Positions 6,976 through 15,393 of a DNA stretch of 64,000 nt are shown here, in pieces. The position numbers and the translations under genes are program-made. Source of the DNA: Bog-473 sp963817735 (GTDB lineage: Bacteria; Actinomycetota; Acidimicrobiia; Acidimicrobiales; RAAP-2); assembly GCA_963817735.1 (NCBI GenBank), contig CAWFPP010000001.1, positions 1 to 64,000 on the forward strand, in the 5' to 3' direction. Numbering within the stretch: position 1 is the first letter of the stretch; each line of letters opens with the position of its first letter. The notes under the pieces were generated by a model, which worked only from the letters and a program-made list of their open reading frames with translations, made no database searches and was not told the origin of the DNA.

Positions 6976-8361
6976 ATGGCCGAACCTCGTGACATCGAGG
7001 TGGCCGCTATCGACCCTCGGCGTCTCTCCTCTCTCATCGGAACGTCGCGCCTGAACAGGCTCGTCGGTGCTGCGGAGCAAGCACGCACGGCACTAGCCGG
7101 AGGTCGAGTATGGAATGTCAGCGCAACGTCAAGCGGTGGCGGCGTCGCGGAGATGTTGCACACTCTGGTCGGATACTCCCTCGGATGTGGGGTCGATACC
7201 CGATGGGTGGTGATGGACGGCGACAAGGCCTTCTACAAGATCACCAAGCGTCTCCATAATCGTCTTCACGGGGCAGCTGGTGATGCAGGTGAATTGGGAC
7301 GATCCGAGGCAGCCCACTACGCAGCAATCCTTGATGAGAACGCAGCTGCACTGATGAGCCGAGTCGATGAGGGCGACGTGGTCGTCTTGCATGATCCTCA
7401 GACTGCCGGCCTCGCCGACCCCCTCGCCGAGCGGGGTGCTCGGGTCGTTTGGCGGTGCCACATCGGCACGGAACGAAAGAATGCCTACACCGAAGAGGGC
7501 TGGAGCTTCATACAAGCGTATTTGAAGCTGTGTTGCGCTCACGTCTTCTCACATCTGGGTTTCGTGCCTCAATTTCTCGTGGACGCCGACGTTTCAATTA
7601 TTGCGCCCTCCATCGATCCATACACCACGAAGAATCGGCGTCTGAACAGCACCCACGTACGCCAACTATTGGTAAGGGTCGGCTTATTCAACGACGGCGA
7701 TGCTTCAGTGGAGTCGCGTGGGGCCGTTATGGGTGGAGCAGGTCCCATAGCAACGGACGATCGGGTTGTTGTCCAAGTGTCACGCTGGGATCACCTCAAG
7801 GACATGCAGGGTGTACTCGAGGGGTTCGCCGGGAAGTCAACGCGACAACGAGATGTGCGGCTGGCCCTCGTGGGCCCGGCGGTAGATGCCGTCTCCGATG
7901 ATCCCGAAGGCGCGAGGGTCTTGGACGAGTGTCTCACCTGTTGGGAGAATCTGCCCTCAAAGCAGCGGAGCGCCATAAGGCTGATCACGCTGCCCATGGA
8001 CGACTTGGATCTCAACGGACTCATGGTCAACGCCATCCAACGTCATGCCACAGTGGTCGTACAAAAGAGCCTGGAAGAGGGCTTCGGCCTCACCGTCGCC
8101 GAGGCCATGTGGAAGTCGCGCCCCGTCGTGGCATCTGCGGTTGGTGGCATCGTCGACCAAGTTGTGCCCGGAACGGGAATCCTACTGAGCGACCCTTCGG
8201 ACCTGGATTCCTTCGCCAGGACACTCGATCAACTGTTGGCGCAACCGGAGGAGATGGCGGCCTTGGGACGCCGAGCGCGGGAACGCATCCGGTCCGAGTT
8301 CCTCAGTGACCGCCATCTCATTGACTACGCGCGACTGATCGAACACGTCACGCTCCTCTAA
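6976..8361 (+). CDS. Trehalose synthase-like GT4 glycosyltransferase (TreT type)
   Basis: 461 residues. The N-terminal Rossmann domain has NVSATSSGGGVAEMLHTLVGYSLGCGVDTRWVVM, the glycine-rich acceptor-site signature of TreT/trehalose phosphorylase-like retaining GT4 enzymes; the C-terminal donor domain has VVQVSRWDHLKDMQGVLEGF and the E-x7-E region EEGFGLTVAEAMWKSRPVVASAVGGI. TreT enzymes make trehalose from NDP-glucose and glucose. ATG at 6976 is preferred to GTG at 6907: it follows CAAGAT, a -10-like element, at leaderless distance. Trehalose is an osmolyte and reserve; sugar specificity is inferred. Confidence 0.8.
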   Translation: MAEPRDIEVAAIDPRRLSSLIGTSRLNRLVGAAEQARTALAGGRVWNVSATSSGGGVAEMLHTLVGYSLGCGVDTRWVVMDGDKAFYKITKRLHNRLHGAAGDAGELGRSEAAHYAAILDENAAALMSRVDEGDVVVLHDPQTAGLADPLAERGARVVWRCHIGTERKNAYTEEGWSFIQAYLKLCCAHVFSHLGFVPQFLVDADVSIIAPSIDPYTTKNRRLNSTHVRQLLVRVGLFNDGDASVESRGAVMGGAGPIATDDRVVVQVSRWDHLKDMQGVLEGFAGKSTRQRDVRLALVGPAVDAVSDDPEGARVLDECLTCWENLPSKQRSAIRLITLPMDDLDLNGLMVNAIQRHATVVVQKSLEEGFGLTVAEAMWKSRPVVASAVGGIVDQVVPGTGILLSDPSDLDSFARTLDQLLAQPEEMAALGRRARERIRSEFLSDRHLIDYARLIEHVTLL

Positions 8362-8738
8362 GCGATCTGCCGATTGACGACCGCAATTGGGGATGACGAC
8401 CCTGGTTCGTGGAATTGTCGAGCGTGACGGGTCGCGTGGGCGTGCGGCACCAACCGGCTCTTCTCTCGTTCGAATGTCGGCCGGACCGGTCGGCACACAC
8501 GAGGCGGGACTGCATCGTCGAGCCCACCGAACCGCGAGGCGTGCCCGCTCAACGCGACAGGGACACCGTCACCTGGCCCCGGCCATCGTGTGGCCCGCGG
8601 AAGCTCATCGTCCACGTCGGCAACACCATTCCCAAGGTCGCACTCCCGCGGCAACACCGTGGCGCGCCAGGTCGGTGCGGTATGGAGCTCCTGGACCATT
8701 TCGGCCTCTACAGCCTGATCGCCTGGCAAGATGTGCGC
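8362..8738. other. Intergenic region before ppk2
   Basis: About 375 bp. The ppk2 frame is open back to 8409, but the translation upstream of 8682 is Arg/Pro-rich and unlike the family, so I treat it as untranslated. A 316-residue antisense frame (8358-9308) has no family pattern and is a shadow. No terminator is evident after treT. Confidence 0.4.
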
Positions 8739-9524
8739 ATGGCTGAAGATGGCGCATATGACAAGGCACTTCTGCACCTTCAAGAGGAGCTGGTGAAGAT
8801 GCAACAGTGGATCCGCGAGGGGGGTCAACGGGTCGTCGTCGTGATCGAGGGTCGCGATGCCGCTGGCAAAGGTGGCGTGATCAAGCGCATTACCGAATAC
8901 CTCAATCCCCGATGGTGCCGGATCGCTGCCCTCCCGGCTCCGAGCGACCGTGAAGAGGGCCAGTGGTACTTTCAGCGCTACATCGCCCACCTTCCCGCCG
9001 GAGGGGAGATCGTTCTGTTCGACCGCAGCTGGTACAACCGGGCCGGGGTAGAGCGGGTGATGGGTTTCTGTACAGATGAGGAGTACCACCGCTTCCTGCG
9101 ACAGTGTCCTGCCTTCGAGCGAATGCTGATCGACGACGGCATCATTCTGCTCAAGTACTGGTTCTCCGTGAGCGACGAGGAACAGGAGCGGAGGTTCAAA
9201 GAGCGCGTCAACGCGCCCCTCAAGCGCTGGAAGCTCAGCGCGATGGATCTCGAGGGCCGTAACCGATGGGTGGCGTATTCCAAGGCAAAGGACGAGATGT
9301 TCGCTCACTGCGACCTACCGGACTCCCCCTGGTACGAGGTCGAGGCCGACGACAAGAAGCGTGCCCGGCTCAACTGCATCGCCCACCTCCTTTCGGTCGT
9401 GCCGTACGACTCCCGCAAGGCTCCGAAAGTCAAGCTTCCTCCTCGCCCGCCCATCGGGGACTATCGACGACCGCCCCGCGACCGGTACCACTACGTCCCC
9501 GACTACTCCGCGACGATCACGTAG
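8739..9524 (+). CDS. ppk2: Polyphosphate kinase 2
   Basis: 261 residues from ATG 8739; an ATG at 8682 would add 19. The helix YDKALLHLQEELVKMQQWI leads into the PPK2 Walker A GRDAAGKGG (about residue 40), then ITEYLNPRWCRIAALPAPSDREEGQWYFQRYIAHLPAGGEIVLFDRSWYNRAGVERVMGF, containing the Walker B-like FDRSWYNRAG and the lid. PPK2 enzymes transfer phosphate between polyphosphate and nucleotides in the cytosol; class I (ADP/GDP) fits the length, but direction cannot be read from sequence. It follows treT in the same direction, compatible with a stress-reserve pair. Confidence 0.92.
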   Translation: MAEDGAYDKALLHLQEELVKMQQWIREGGQRVVVVIEGRDAAGKGGVIKRITEYLNPRWCRIAALPAPSDREEGQWYFQRYIAHLPAGGEIVLFDRSWYNRAGVERVMGFCTDEEYHRFLRQCPAFERMLIDDGIILLKYWFSVSDEEQERRFKERVNAPLKRWKLSAMDLEGRNRWVAYSKAKDEMFAHCDLPDSPWYEVEADDKKRARLNCIAHLLSVVPYDSRKAPKVKLPPRPPIGDYRRPPRDRYHYVPDYSATIT

Positions 9525-9573
9525 AGGAGCGAAGTGGGGCCTCCAAGGAGGTGTTCCTCCAACACCTGGGAGA

Positions 9574-11073
9574 TCAGAGTTCGGGGGTCGGCGCGCTGCC
9601 GGCGACCTTCCACTCCGGTTTGCGAAGCCGATCCATGAGGAAAGGCGGAGCGATCCCGATGACGAGTATGCCTCCCAGGATCAAGAGGGCGTAAAGCAGC
9701 CGGTTCAAGTGTCCGAACTGCGACGGGACGATGAAGCCGATGACCAGAGCGGTCACGGACGACACGGCGCCGACGAAGCACAAGAGTCTGAGAGCCGGTG
9801 CACGGTACCCGCGGGCGTGGTCCGGCTGCCTCCGGCGCAGCCTGACCGCGGCAACGAACATCAGTACGTACATGATGAGATAGATCTGCGTGGCCATCAC
9901 TGCGAATATCCAGTAGGCATGAGAGACGTCCGGTATGAAGGCGTAGAGCAGGGCGATGACGGTGATCACCATCGCCTGTCCCGCCAGGATTCGTACCTCG
10001 ATGCCATTGCGGTTCACCTTCTGAAAGAAGGGCGGGAGGAAGCCCTGTTCGCGCCCGATCCTGAGCAGCCCCTCGGAGGGACCATCGAGCCAGGCGAGCA
10101 TTCCCGCAAGCGCCCCGGCTACCAGAGCGATGGCGATCAACGGTACGGCGAACGTGATGCCGAAGTGCGCGAAGAGGCTGTTGAAGGCTTGCATGAGACC
10201 GGCCGTGAAGCTGATTTTGTTCTCGGGTATCACCCAAGCGATCGTCAGCGTGGGGAGTATGAAGACGGCCAGGACGATGGCCATGGCGACGAAGATGGAT
10301 CTGGGAAACTCCCGGCCAGGGTTCCGCAGGTCGTCAACATGCACGGCATTCACCTCGATGCCGGCATAGGTGAAGAAGCTGTTGACGACCAGCACGACAC
10401 TGGCGATTCCCGTCCATGCGGGCAGGAGATGGCGAGTGTCCATCGGGGCAGCCGAGTGGTTTCCCTGCACCAGGTAGGCGATGCCGAGAGCAACGAGAAT
10501 TGCCCCTGGAATCAGGGTTCCGATCAGCGTCCCACTCGAACAGAGCTTGGCCACGATTCCAATTCCCCGCGAGGAGATGAGCACGCCACCCCAGAACAAA
10601 ACGATAATGACCACGGCGTTGTAGACGCCATTGGCGGCCAGGCCCGGATCGATGACGTAGGCGAGCGTCCCGGCGACGTAGGCGAGCAAGGCGGGGTAAT
10701 AGAAGATGGTCTGGGCGAACTCGCACCAGACGGCCAGGAGTCCCATTGGGGCGGACACACCTTCTCGTACCCAGTTGTAGACGCCACCCTGCCAACCGGA
10801 CGCCAACTCCGCGGCGACCAAGGAGACGGGCACCAGGAACACGAATGCCGGGACGACATACAAGAACACCGAGGCGAGACCAAAGACCGACGCGGCCGGT
10901 GCGGACCCGAGGTAGCCGACGGATCCCACCGTCATCATCGCCAATACCGTCCAGGAGATGTACCGCCGGGGAGGAACCTTGGCCGTCCCGCGGGCCACGC
11001 TGGTCGTCCCATGGTCGGAGACGACTCCCTGGGCAACTGTTGACCGCGGGTAACGGCGTCTTCGCACCCACAT
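9574..11073 (-). CDS. APC-superfamily amino-acid permease (GadC-like)
   Basis: 499 residues with about 12 hydrophobic segments. The first helix region ISWTVLAMMTVGSVGYLGSAP, the FFTYAGIEVNAVHVDDLRNPGREFPRS motif after TM6, and the TM8-9 region LAWLDGPSEGLLRIGREQGFLPPFF are characteristic of the GadC/YjeM branch of amino acid:polyamine:organocation antiporters (glutamate/GABA type). The substrate is not determinable. ATG 11073 gives a cytoplasmic tail of about 35 residues before TM1; a later start is possible. It converges with ppk2. Confidence 0.85.
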   Translation of the reverse strand: MWVRRRRYPRSTVAQGVVSDHGTTSVARGTAKVPPRRYISWTVLAMMTVGSVGYLGSAPAASVFGLASVFLYVVPAFVFLVPVSLVAAELASGWQGGVYNWVREGVSAPMGLLAVWCEFAQTIFYYPALLAYVAGTLAYVIDPGLAANGVYNAVVIIVLFWGGVLISSRGIGIVAKLCSSGTLIGTLIPGAILVALGIAYLVQGNHSAAPMDTRHLLPAWTGIASVVLVVNSFFTYAGIEVNAVHVDDLRNPGREFPRSIFVAMAIVLAVFILPTLTIAWVIPENKISFTAGLMQAFNSLFAHFGITFAVPLIAIALVAGALAGMLAWLDGPSEGLLRIGREQGFLPPFFQKVNRNGIEVRILAGQAMVITVIALLYAFIPDVSHAYWIFAVMATQIYLIMYVLMFVAAVRLRRRQPDHARGYRAPALRLLCFVGAVSSVTALVIGFIVPSQFGHLNRLLYALLILGGILVIGIAPPFLMDRLRKPEWKVAGSAPTPEL

Positions 11074-11264
11074 GGATTACGGACCGACCTCTTCTCCTCG
11101 ACCTATCGCCACGTTACGTGGAACCTCTGCCGTCGCAACTGAACGAGCTGCCCGTGGGAACGGGGTCTGGAGGCTGGAAGGGGCCGTGTTCTATGGATGA
11201 TCATCGAGCGCAATCTTCGCGAATGGACTGCGAGCTACACCCCAGCCCAACCTAGGCCGCGCCA

Positions 11265-11279
11265 GGGCCGGAACGGCCC
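11265..11279 (-). terminator. GC hairpin downstream of the GAPDH gene
   Basis: GGGCCG-GAA-CGGCCC (6-bp perfect stem, 3-nt loop) lies 40 bp beyond the GAPDH stop codon on the minus strand. No T-run; position is the main support. Confidence 0.45.
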
Positions 11280-11318
11280 ACGAGGCGCCGCCCACCCAGC
11301 TCCCGGGCCGGACCTTGC

Positions 11319-12332
11319 TCAGCTCTCGACAGGGCGACCCAACACGGTTGCCAGGTCGACGAGGCGGTTCGAGTACCCGGTTTCGTTGTCATACCAGCCG
11401 AGCACCTTGACCAGGTTGCCGTTCGCCATGGTCAGCTTCGAGTCGAAGATGCACGAGGCCGAGGACCCGAGGATGTCGGTCGACACCAGGTCCTCCTCGG
11501 AGTACTCGAGCAGGCCGGCCAGCCGGCCTACCTCGGCAGCCGCCCGGTAGGCGTCGCAGACCTCGGCGACCGTCGGCGTTGCCTGCAGCACGGCTACCAA
11601 ATCGGTGATGGACCCGTCGGGGACCGGGACCCGGAGCGACAGACCGTCGAGCCGACCCGCGATATCGGGCAGCACGAGGCCGGTCGCCCGGGCGGCGCCC
11701 GTCGTGGTGGGCACGATGTTGATCGCGGCACCCCGTGAGCGCCGTGGGTCCTTGTGCAGGGCGTCGACCAGGTGCTGGTCGTCCGTATAGGCATGCACCG
11801 TCGTCATGAAGCCCTGCTCCATCCCGAAGGCGTCATGGAGCACTTTCGCCAGCACCGCGAGACAGTTGGTGGTGCACGACGCGTTGGAGACCACGAAGTC
11901 GCGCTTGGGATCGAAGGCGTCTTCGTTGACGCCGACGACGAAGGTGGCGTCGACGCCCTTCGCCGGCGCCGAAATTATGACGCGGCGCGCCCCCGCCTCA
12001 ATGTGAGCTGCCGCCTTGTCGCGGGTGGTCAGCCGACCCGTGCTCTCGACCACGACGTCAATGCCGAGTTCCCGCCAGGGCAACTCCTCGGGGTGCGGCT
12101 CCATCAACATGGTCACGGGCGAGGAGCCGACGATCATGGTGTCGTGCTCGACAGAGACCGGCAGGGGCAAACGCCCGTGTACCGAGTCCCGGGCCAGCAA
12201 CCGGGCGAGTGCCTCGGGGTTGCCGAGGTCGTTCACCGCGGCCACCTCGACGTCGTGGGGCGACTTGAGAGCGGCTCGGAGGAAGGCCCGCCCGGTCCGG
12301 CCGAACCCGTTGATTGCGACTCTGACAGCCAT
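11319..12332 (-). CDS. gap: Glyceraldehyde-3-phosphate dehydrogenase, type I
   Basis: 337 residues, the family's usual length. NAD-binding RVAINGFGRTGRAFLRA at residues 3-19, active-site SNASCTTNCLAVLAK (catalytic Cys) near residue 150, HAYTDDQHLVDA, the phosphate-site TTTGAARA, and C-terminal VLGWYDNETGYSNRLVDL. It oxidises GAP to 1,3-bisphosphoglycerate in glycolysis. ATG 12332 is preceded by GGAG. Upstream at 12403-12416 is a DosR-like box reading GGGACCTTTGTCTC toward this gene, with a -10-like GACCAT placed so that transcription would start at about 12367. It is divergent from the POR operon, suggesting a hypoxia-induced extra GAPDH. Confidence 0.95.
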   Translation of the reverse strand: MAVRVAINGFGRTGRAFLRAALKSPHDVEVAAVNDLGNPEALARLLARDSVHGRLPLPVSVEHDTMIVGSSPVTMLMEPHPEELPWRELGIDVVVESTGRLTTRDKAAAHIEAGARRVIISAPAKGVDATFVVGVNEDAFDPKRDFVVSNASCTTNCLAVLAKVLHDAFGMEQGFMTTVHAYTDDQHLVDALHKDPRRSRGAAINIVPTTTGAARATGLVLPDIAGRLDGLSLRVPVPDGSITDLVAVLQATPTVAEVCDAYRAAAEVGRLAGLLEYSEEDLVSTDILGSSASCIFDSKLTMANGNLVKVLGWYDNETGYSNRLVDLATVLGRPVES

Positions 12333-12402
12333 GGTGCATCTCCGTGGTCCAAGGGAGCCACCTGCCCCCTTGGATGGTCCCATCGGCGCACGGCATGCGG
12401 TA

Positions 12403-12416
12403 GAGACAAAGGTCCC
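12403..12416 (-). promoter_or_regulatory. DosR-like box for gap
   Basis: Reading on the minus strand GGGACCTTTGTCTC, differing at one base from the POR box 82 bp away. A -10-like GACCAT (12374-12379, complement) lies at the spacing seen at the other boxes, predicting a start near 12367 and a 34-nt leader with GGAG before the ATG. Confidence 0.65.
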
Positions 12417-12484
12417 CATCAGCTCCCCAAGGGGGGCGGCGCTTGCTGGAAGGGACCTCCGTCACCTCAGACGGGGCGGCACCG

Positions 12485-12527
12485 GGGACCTTTGTCCCTA
12501 TTCCTCCGGGGAGGAGCACGACACGCT
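12485..12527 (+). promoter_or_regulatory. DosR-like box and -10 for the POR operon
   Basis: GGGACCTTTGTCCC (12485-12498) is palindromic apart from its centre and matches the published DosR core GGGACTWWAGTCCC at 12 of 14 positions. Its centre is 42.5 bp before ATG 12534, and CACGCT (12522-12527) sits at -12 to -7. GGAGG at 12510-12514 is too far from the ATG to act as a ribosome site, which favours a leaderless start. Confidence 0.7.
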
Positions 12528-12533
12528 AGGACA

Positions 12534-13142
12534 ATGTTCGCAGTGCGCTTCCATGGTCGAGGTGGGCAGGGAGCGGTGACCGCAGCCGAACTCCTGGCGC
12601 TCGCTGCGTTCGAAGACGACCGGTTCGCGCAGTCGTTCCCGAGCTTCGGCTCGGAGCGGATGGGCGCCCCCGTGGTCGCCTACTGCCGGCTCGGCGGGCA
12701 GGAGATACGGACGCGTGAGCCCGTGGTGGCGCCGGACTGCCTGATTGTGATCGACCCGACCCTCGTCCACCAGGTCGACCTCTTCGCCGGGCTCGGCCCG
12801 GACGGCTACGTGCTGGTCAACTCCACCTCGACCCTCGACGAGCTCGGACTGGGGTCCCTGGCCGCCCGGTTCCGGCCCGAACGCCTTCTCACGGTCCCTG
12901 CCACCGAGGTGGCGATGCGCCAGATCGGCCGGCCGCTCCCCAACGCCGCGTTGCTCGGCAGCTTCGCCGCCCTCACGGCCGAGGTCACCATCGGCGCGGT
13001 TTGCTCAGCCATCCGCGAGCGGTTCGGCCGCACCCCCCCGGTGGCCGAGCGTAACGTCGCCGCGGCGGCCGAGCTGTTCCGGCTGGCGCACCAGGTCATG
13101 ACGGCGAGCGGAAGGGCAATGCTCAGTGCTCCGTCAGATTGA
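12534..13142 (+). CDS. porG: 2-oxoacid (pyruvate):ferredoxin oxidoreductase, gamma subunit
   Basis: 202 residues. MFAVRFHGRGGQGAVTAAELLALAAFEDDRFAQSFPSFGSERMGAPVVAYCR is the gamma-subunit signature (RG.GGQG and FG.ER.G.P). It forms the CoA-handling domain of the POR/KOR complex, which converts a 2-oxoacid plus CoA to acyl-CoA, CO2 and two reduced ferredoxins in the cytoplasm. First gene of a gamma-alpha-beta-oxidoreductase operon with overlapping reading frames (17 bp into alpha). ATG 12534 is the expected start from homology and from the box and -10 spacing upstream. Confidence 0.93.
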   Translation: MFAVRFHGRGGQGAVTAAELLALAAFEDDRFAQSFPSFGSERMGAPVVAYCRLGGQEIRTREPVVAPDCLIVIDPTLVHQVDLFAGLGPDGYVLVNSTSTLDELGLGSLAARFRPERLLTVPATEVAMRQIGRPLPNAALLGSFAALTAEVTIGAVCSAIRERFGRTPPVAERNVAAAAELFRLAHQVMTASGRAMLSAPSD

Positions 13143-14379
13143 GGGCTCGCGGGCCGTCGCGGAGACCGTGGCTCTCTGCCGGCCGGAAGTGGTGTGTGCC
13201 TACCCGATCTCACCGCAGACCCACATAATCGAGGCTCTGGGCGAGCTGGTGAAGACAGGCGAGCTGTCACCGTGCGAGTTCATCAACGTGGAATCGGAGT
13301 TCGCCGCGATGTCGGTCGCCATCGGCGCCTCCGCCGCCGGGGCCCGCGCCTTCACCGCCACGGCCAGTCAAGGGCTGCTGTTCATGATGGAGGCCGTCTA
13401 CAACGCCAGCGGGCTCGGGTTTCCCATCGTCATGACGCTGGCCAACCGCGCCGTCGGCGCCCCCATCAACATCTGGAACGACCACAGCGACGCTATGGCC
13501 GCGCGCGACGCCGGCTGGGTCCAGCTGTTCGCCGAGACGGTCCAGGAGGCCGCCGACCTGCACATCCAGGCCTTTCGCCTCGCCGAGGAGGTCTCCGTCC
13601 CCGTGATGGTCTGCATGGACGGGTTCATCCTCACCCACGCCACTGAGCGGGTGGACCTTCCCACGCAGGAGCAGGTCGATGCATTCCTGCCGTCCTACGA
13701 GCCGCGCCAGGTGCTCGACCCCGCAGAGCCCTACTCCATCGGCGCCATGGTGGGGCCCGAGGCGTTCGAGGAGGTGCGCTACCTGGCGCACGCCCGCCAG
13801 CTCACGGCGCTGGGCTGCATCGGAGAGCTGGGCGCGGAGTTCGCCGAGGCCTTCGGGCGCGACTCAGGCGGCTTGGTACACCCGTACCGTAGCGCCGACG
13901 CCGACGTCGTGGTCGTGGCCATGGGCTCGGTGCTCGGGACGATCAAGGACGTCATCGATGCGCAACGCGCCGCCGGGCACCGGATCGGTGCGGTGGGCAT
14001 CACCTCCTTCCGGCCCTTCCCGATCGATGCTGTCCGCAACGCACTGCAGAACGCGCGGCAAGTCGTCGTCGTCGAGAAGGCCATCAGTGTGGGCTTCGGC
14101 GGGGTGCTGTCGACCGACGTGGCCATGACGCTCACCGGATTGCCGATCCCGGTCGCCACGGTGGTGGCGGGCCTGGGTGGCCGATCAATCACCGCATCCT
14201 CGCTCGGCGGCGTCTTCGACGCGGCAGGACGCGGCGAACTGGGGCGCCTCACTTTCCTCGACCTCAAGATGGACCTGGTCGAACGCGAGCTCGAGCGCAT
14301 GGCCCTGCACCGCCGCTCCGGGCCCACGGCCGAAAACATGCTGCGCGACCTGGGCGTCGTCGCCTCGGGGATTGGCTGA
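13126..14379 (+). CDS. porA: 2-oxoacid (pyruvate):ferredoxin oxidoreductase, alpha subunit
   Basis: 417 residues, GTG start overlapping porG by 17 bp. AYPISPQTHIIEAL, INVESEFAAMSVAIGASAAGARAFTATASQGLLFMMEAVYNASG and the C-terminal transketolase-like domain (DVVVVAMGSVLGTIKDVID, VGITSFRPFP) are typical of POR alpha, which combines pyrimidine-binding TPP domain and domain II. The IVMTLANRAVGAPINIWNDHSDAMAARDAGW segment is the pyruvate-specific-looking variant seen in PorA. Acts with PorB and PorG. Confidence 0.93.
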   Translation: MLRQIEGSRAVAETVALCRPEVVCAYPISPQTHIIEALGELVKTGELSPCEFINVESEFAAMSVAIGASAAGARAFTATASQGLLFMMEAVYNASGLGFPIVMTLANRAVGAPINIWNDHSDAMAARDAGWVQLFAETVQEAADLHIQAFRLAEEVSVPVMVCMDGFILTHATERVDLPTQEQVDAFLPSYEPRQVLDPAEPYSIGAMVGPEAFEEVRYLAHARQLTALGCIGELGAEFAEAFGRDSGGLVHPYRSADADVVVVAMGSVLGTIKDVIDAQRAAGHRIGAVGITSFRPFPIDAVRNALQNARQVVVVEKAISVGFGGVLSTDVAMTLTGLPIPVATVVAGLGGRSITASSLGGVFDAAGRGELGRLTFLDLKMDLVERELERMALHRRSGPTAENMLRDLGVVASGIG

Positions 14380-14382
14380 GCC

Positions 14383-15393
14383 ATGACCGTCCGCTTCTAC
14401 CAGGTGGGGAGCTTCGCCGTCGGCAACCGGTTGGTGCGCCGGGCCGAGCGCACCGTGCAATCCGGCGCCGAGCGCCCGAACTCGTTGACGTCAGGCCACC
14501 GCGCCTGCCAGGGCTGCGGCGAGGCGCTCGGCGCCCGTTACGCCATAGATGCGGCGATGAGCGCGACCGGCGGCCAGATGGTGGCCGTCAACGCCACCGG
14601 CTGCCTCGAGGTGTTCTCGACGCCCTACCCGGAGACATCGTGGCAGATCGCGTGGCTGCATTCCTTGTTCGGCAACGCCCCGGCAGTGGCGACTGGGGTC
14701 GCGGCGGCGCTGCGGGTCAAGGGTCGGAGCGACACGCGGGTGATCGCGCAGGCCGGCGACGGCGGCACGGTGGATATCGGCTTCGGCTGCCTCTCGGGCA
14801 TGTTCGAGCGCAATGACGACGTCCTGTTCATCTGCTACGACAACGAGGCCTACATGAACACCGGCGTGCAGCGGTCGGGGGCAACGCCGCCGGCAGCGCG
14901 GACGGCCACGACCGAGGCGGTCGGCCCGAATCCAGGGAACTCCTTTGGTCGGGGCAAGAACCTGCCCGAGCTCGCAATGGCGCACGGAATCCCTTACGTG
15001 GCGACCGCGACGGTGGCCGACCTCCACGACCTCGAGGACAAGGTCACCCGGGCCATGGAGATCCACGGCGCCCGTTACATCCACGTCCTGGTGACGTGCC
15101 CGCTCGGCTGGGGCTCTGCTCCGAGCGACACGGTGAAGGTCGCCCGGCTCGCTACCCAGACGGGCCTCTTCCCGGTCTTCGAGGCGGAGCACGGCGAGGT
15201 CGTGCGTGTCTCGACGATCCGGCGGCTTGCCCCGGTCGAGGAGTACCTACGCCTGCAGAGCCGCTTCGCGCACCTCTTCGACGAGCAAGGGAATCAGGCC
15301 CGGCCCGACATCATTGCCGCCCTGCAGGCGATGGCCGACCGCAACATCTCCCGCTACGGCCTCCTCGAGGGTGGAGAGGTGCCGGCCCCATGA
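14383..15393 (+). CDS. porB: 2-oxoacid (pyruvate):ferredoxin oxidoreductase, beta subunit
   Basis: 336 residues. GHRACQGCGEALGARY holds the first Cys pair of the proximal 4Fe-4S cluster; AGDGGTVDIGFGCLSGMFERNDDVLFICYDNEAYMNTGVQ is the TPP-pyrophosphate motif (GDG...DNEAYMNTG). GWGSAPSDTVKVARLATQTGLFPVFEAEHG matches the C-terminal PorB extension. Starts 4 bp after porA and overlaps the next gene by ATGA. No separate delta ferredoxin-type subunit is encoded; the next gene supplies the FeS domain. Confidence 0.93.
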   Translation: MTVRFYQVGSFAVGNRLVRRAERTVQSGAERPNSLTSGHRACQGCGEALGARYAIDAAMSATGGQMVAVNATGCLEVFSTPYPETSWQIAWLHSLFGNAPAVATGVAAALRVKGRSDTRVIAQAGDGGTVDIGFGCLSGMFERNDDVLFICYDNEAYMNTGVQRSGATPPAARTATTEAVGPNPGNSFGRGKNLPELAMAHGIPYVATATVADLHDLEDKVTRAMEIHGARYIHVLVTCPLGWGSAPSDTVKVARLATQTGLFPVFEAEHGEVVRVSTIRRLAPVEEYLRLQSRFAHLFDEQGNQARPDIIAALQAMADRNISRYGLLEGGEVPAP

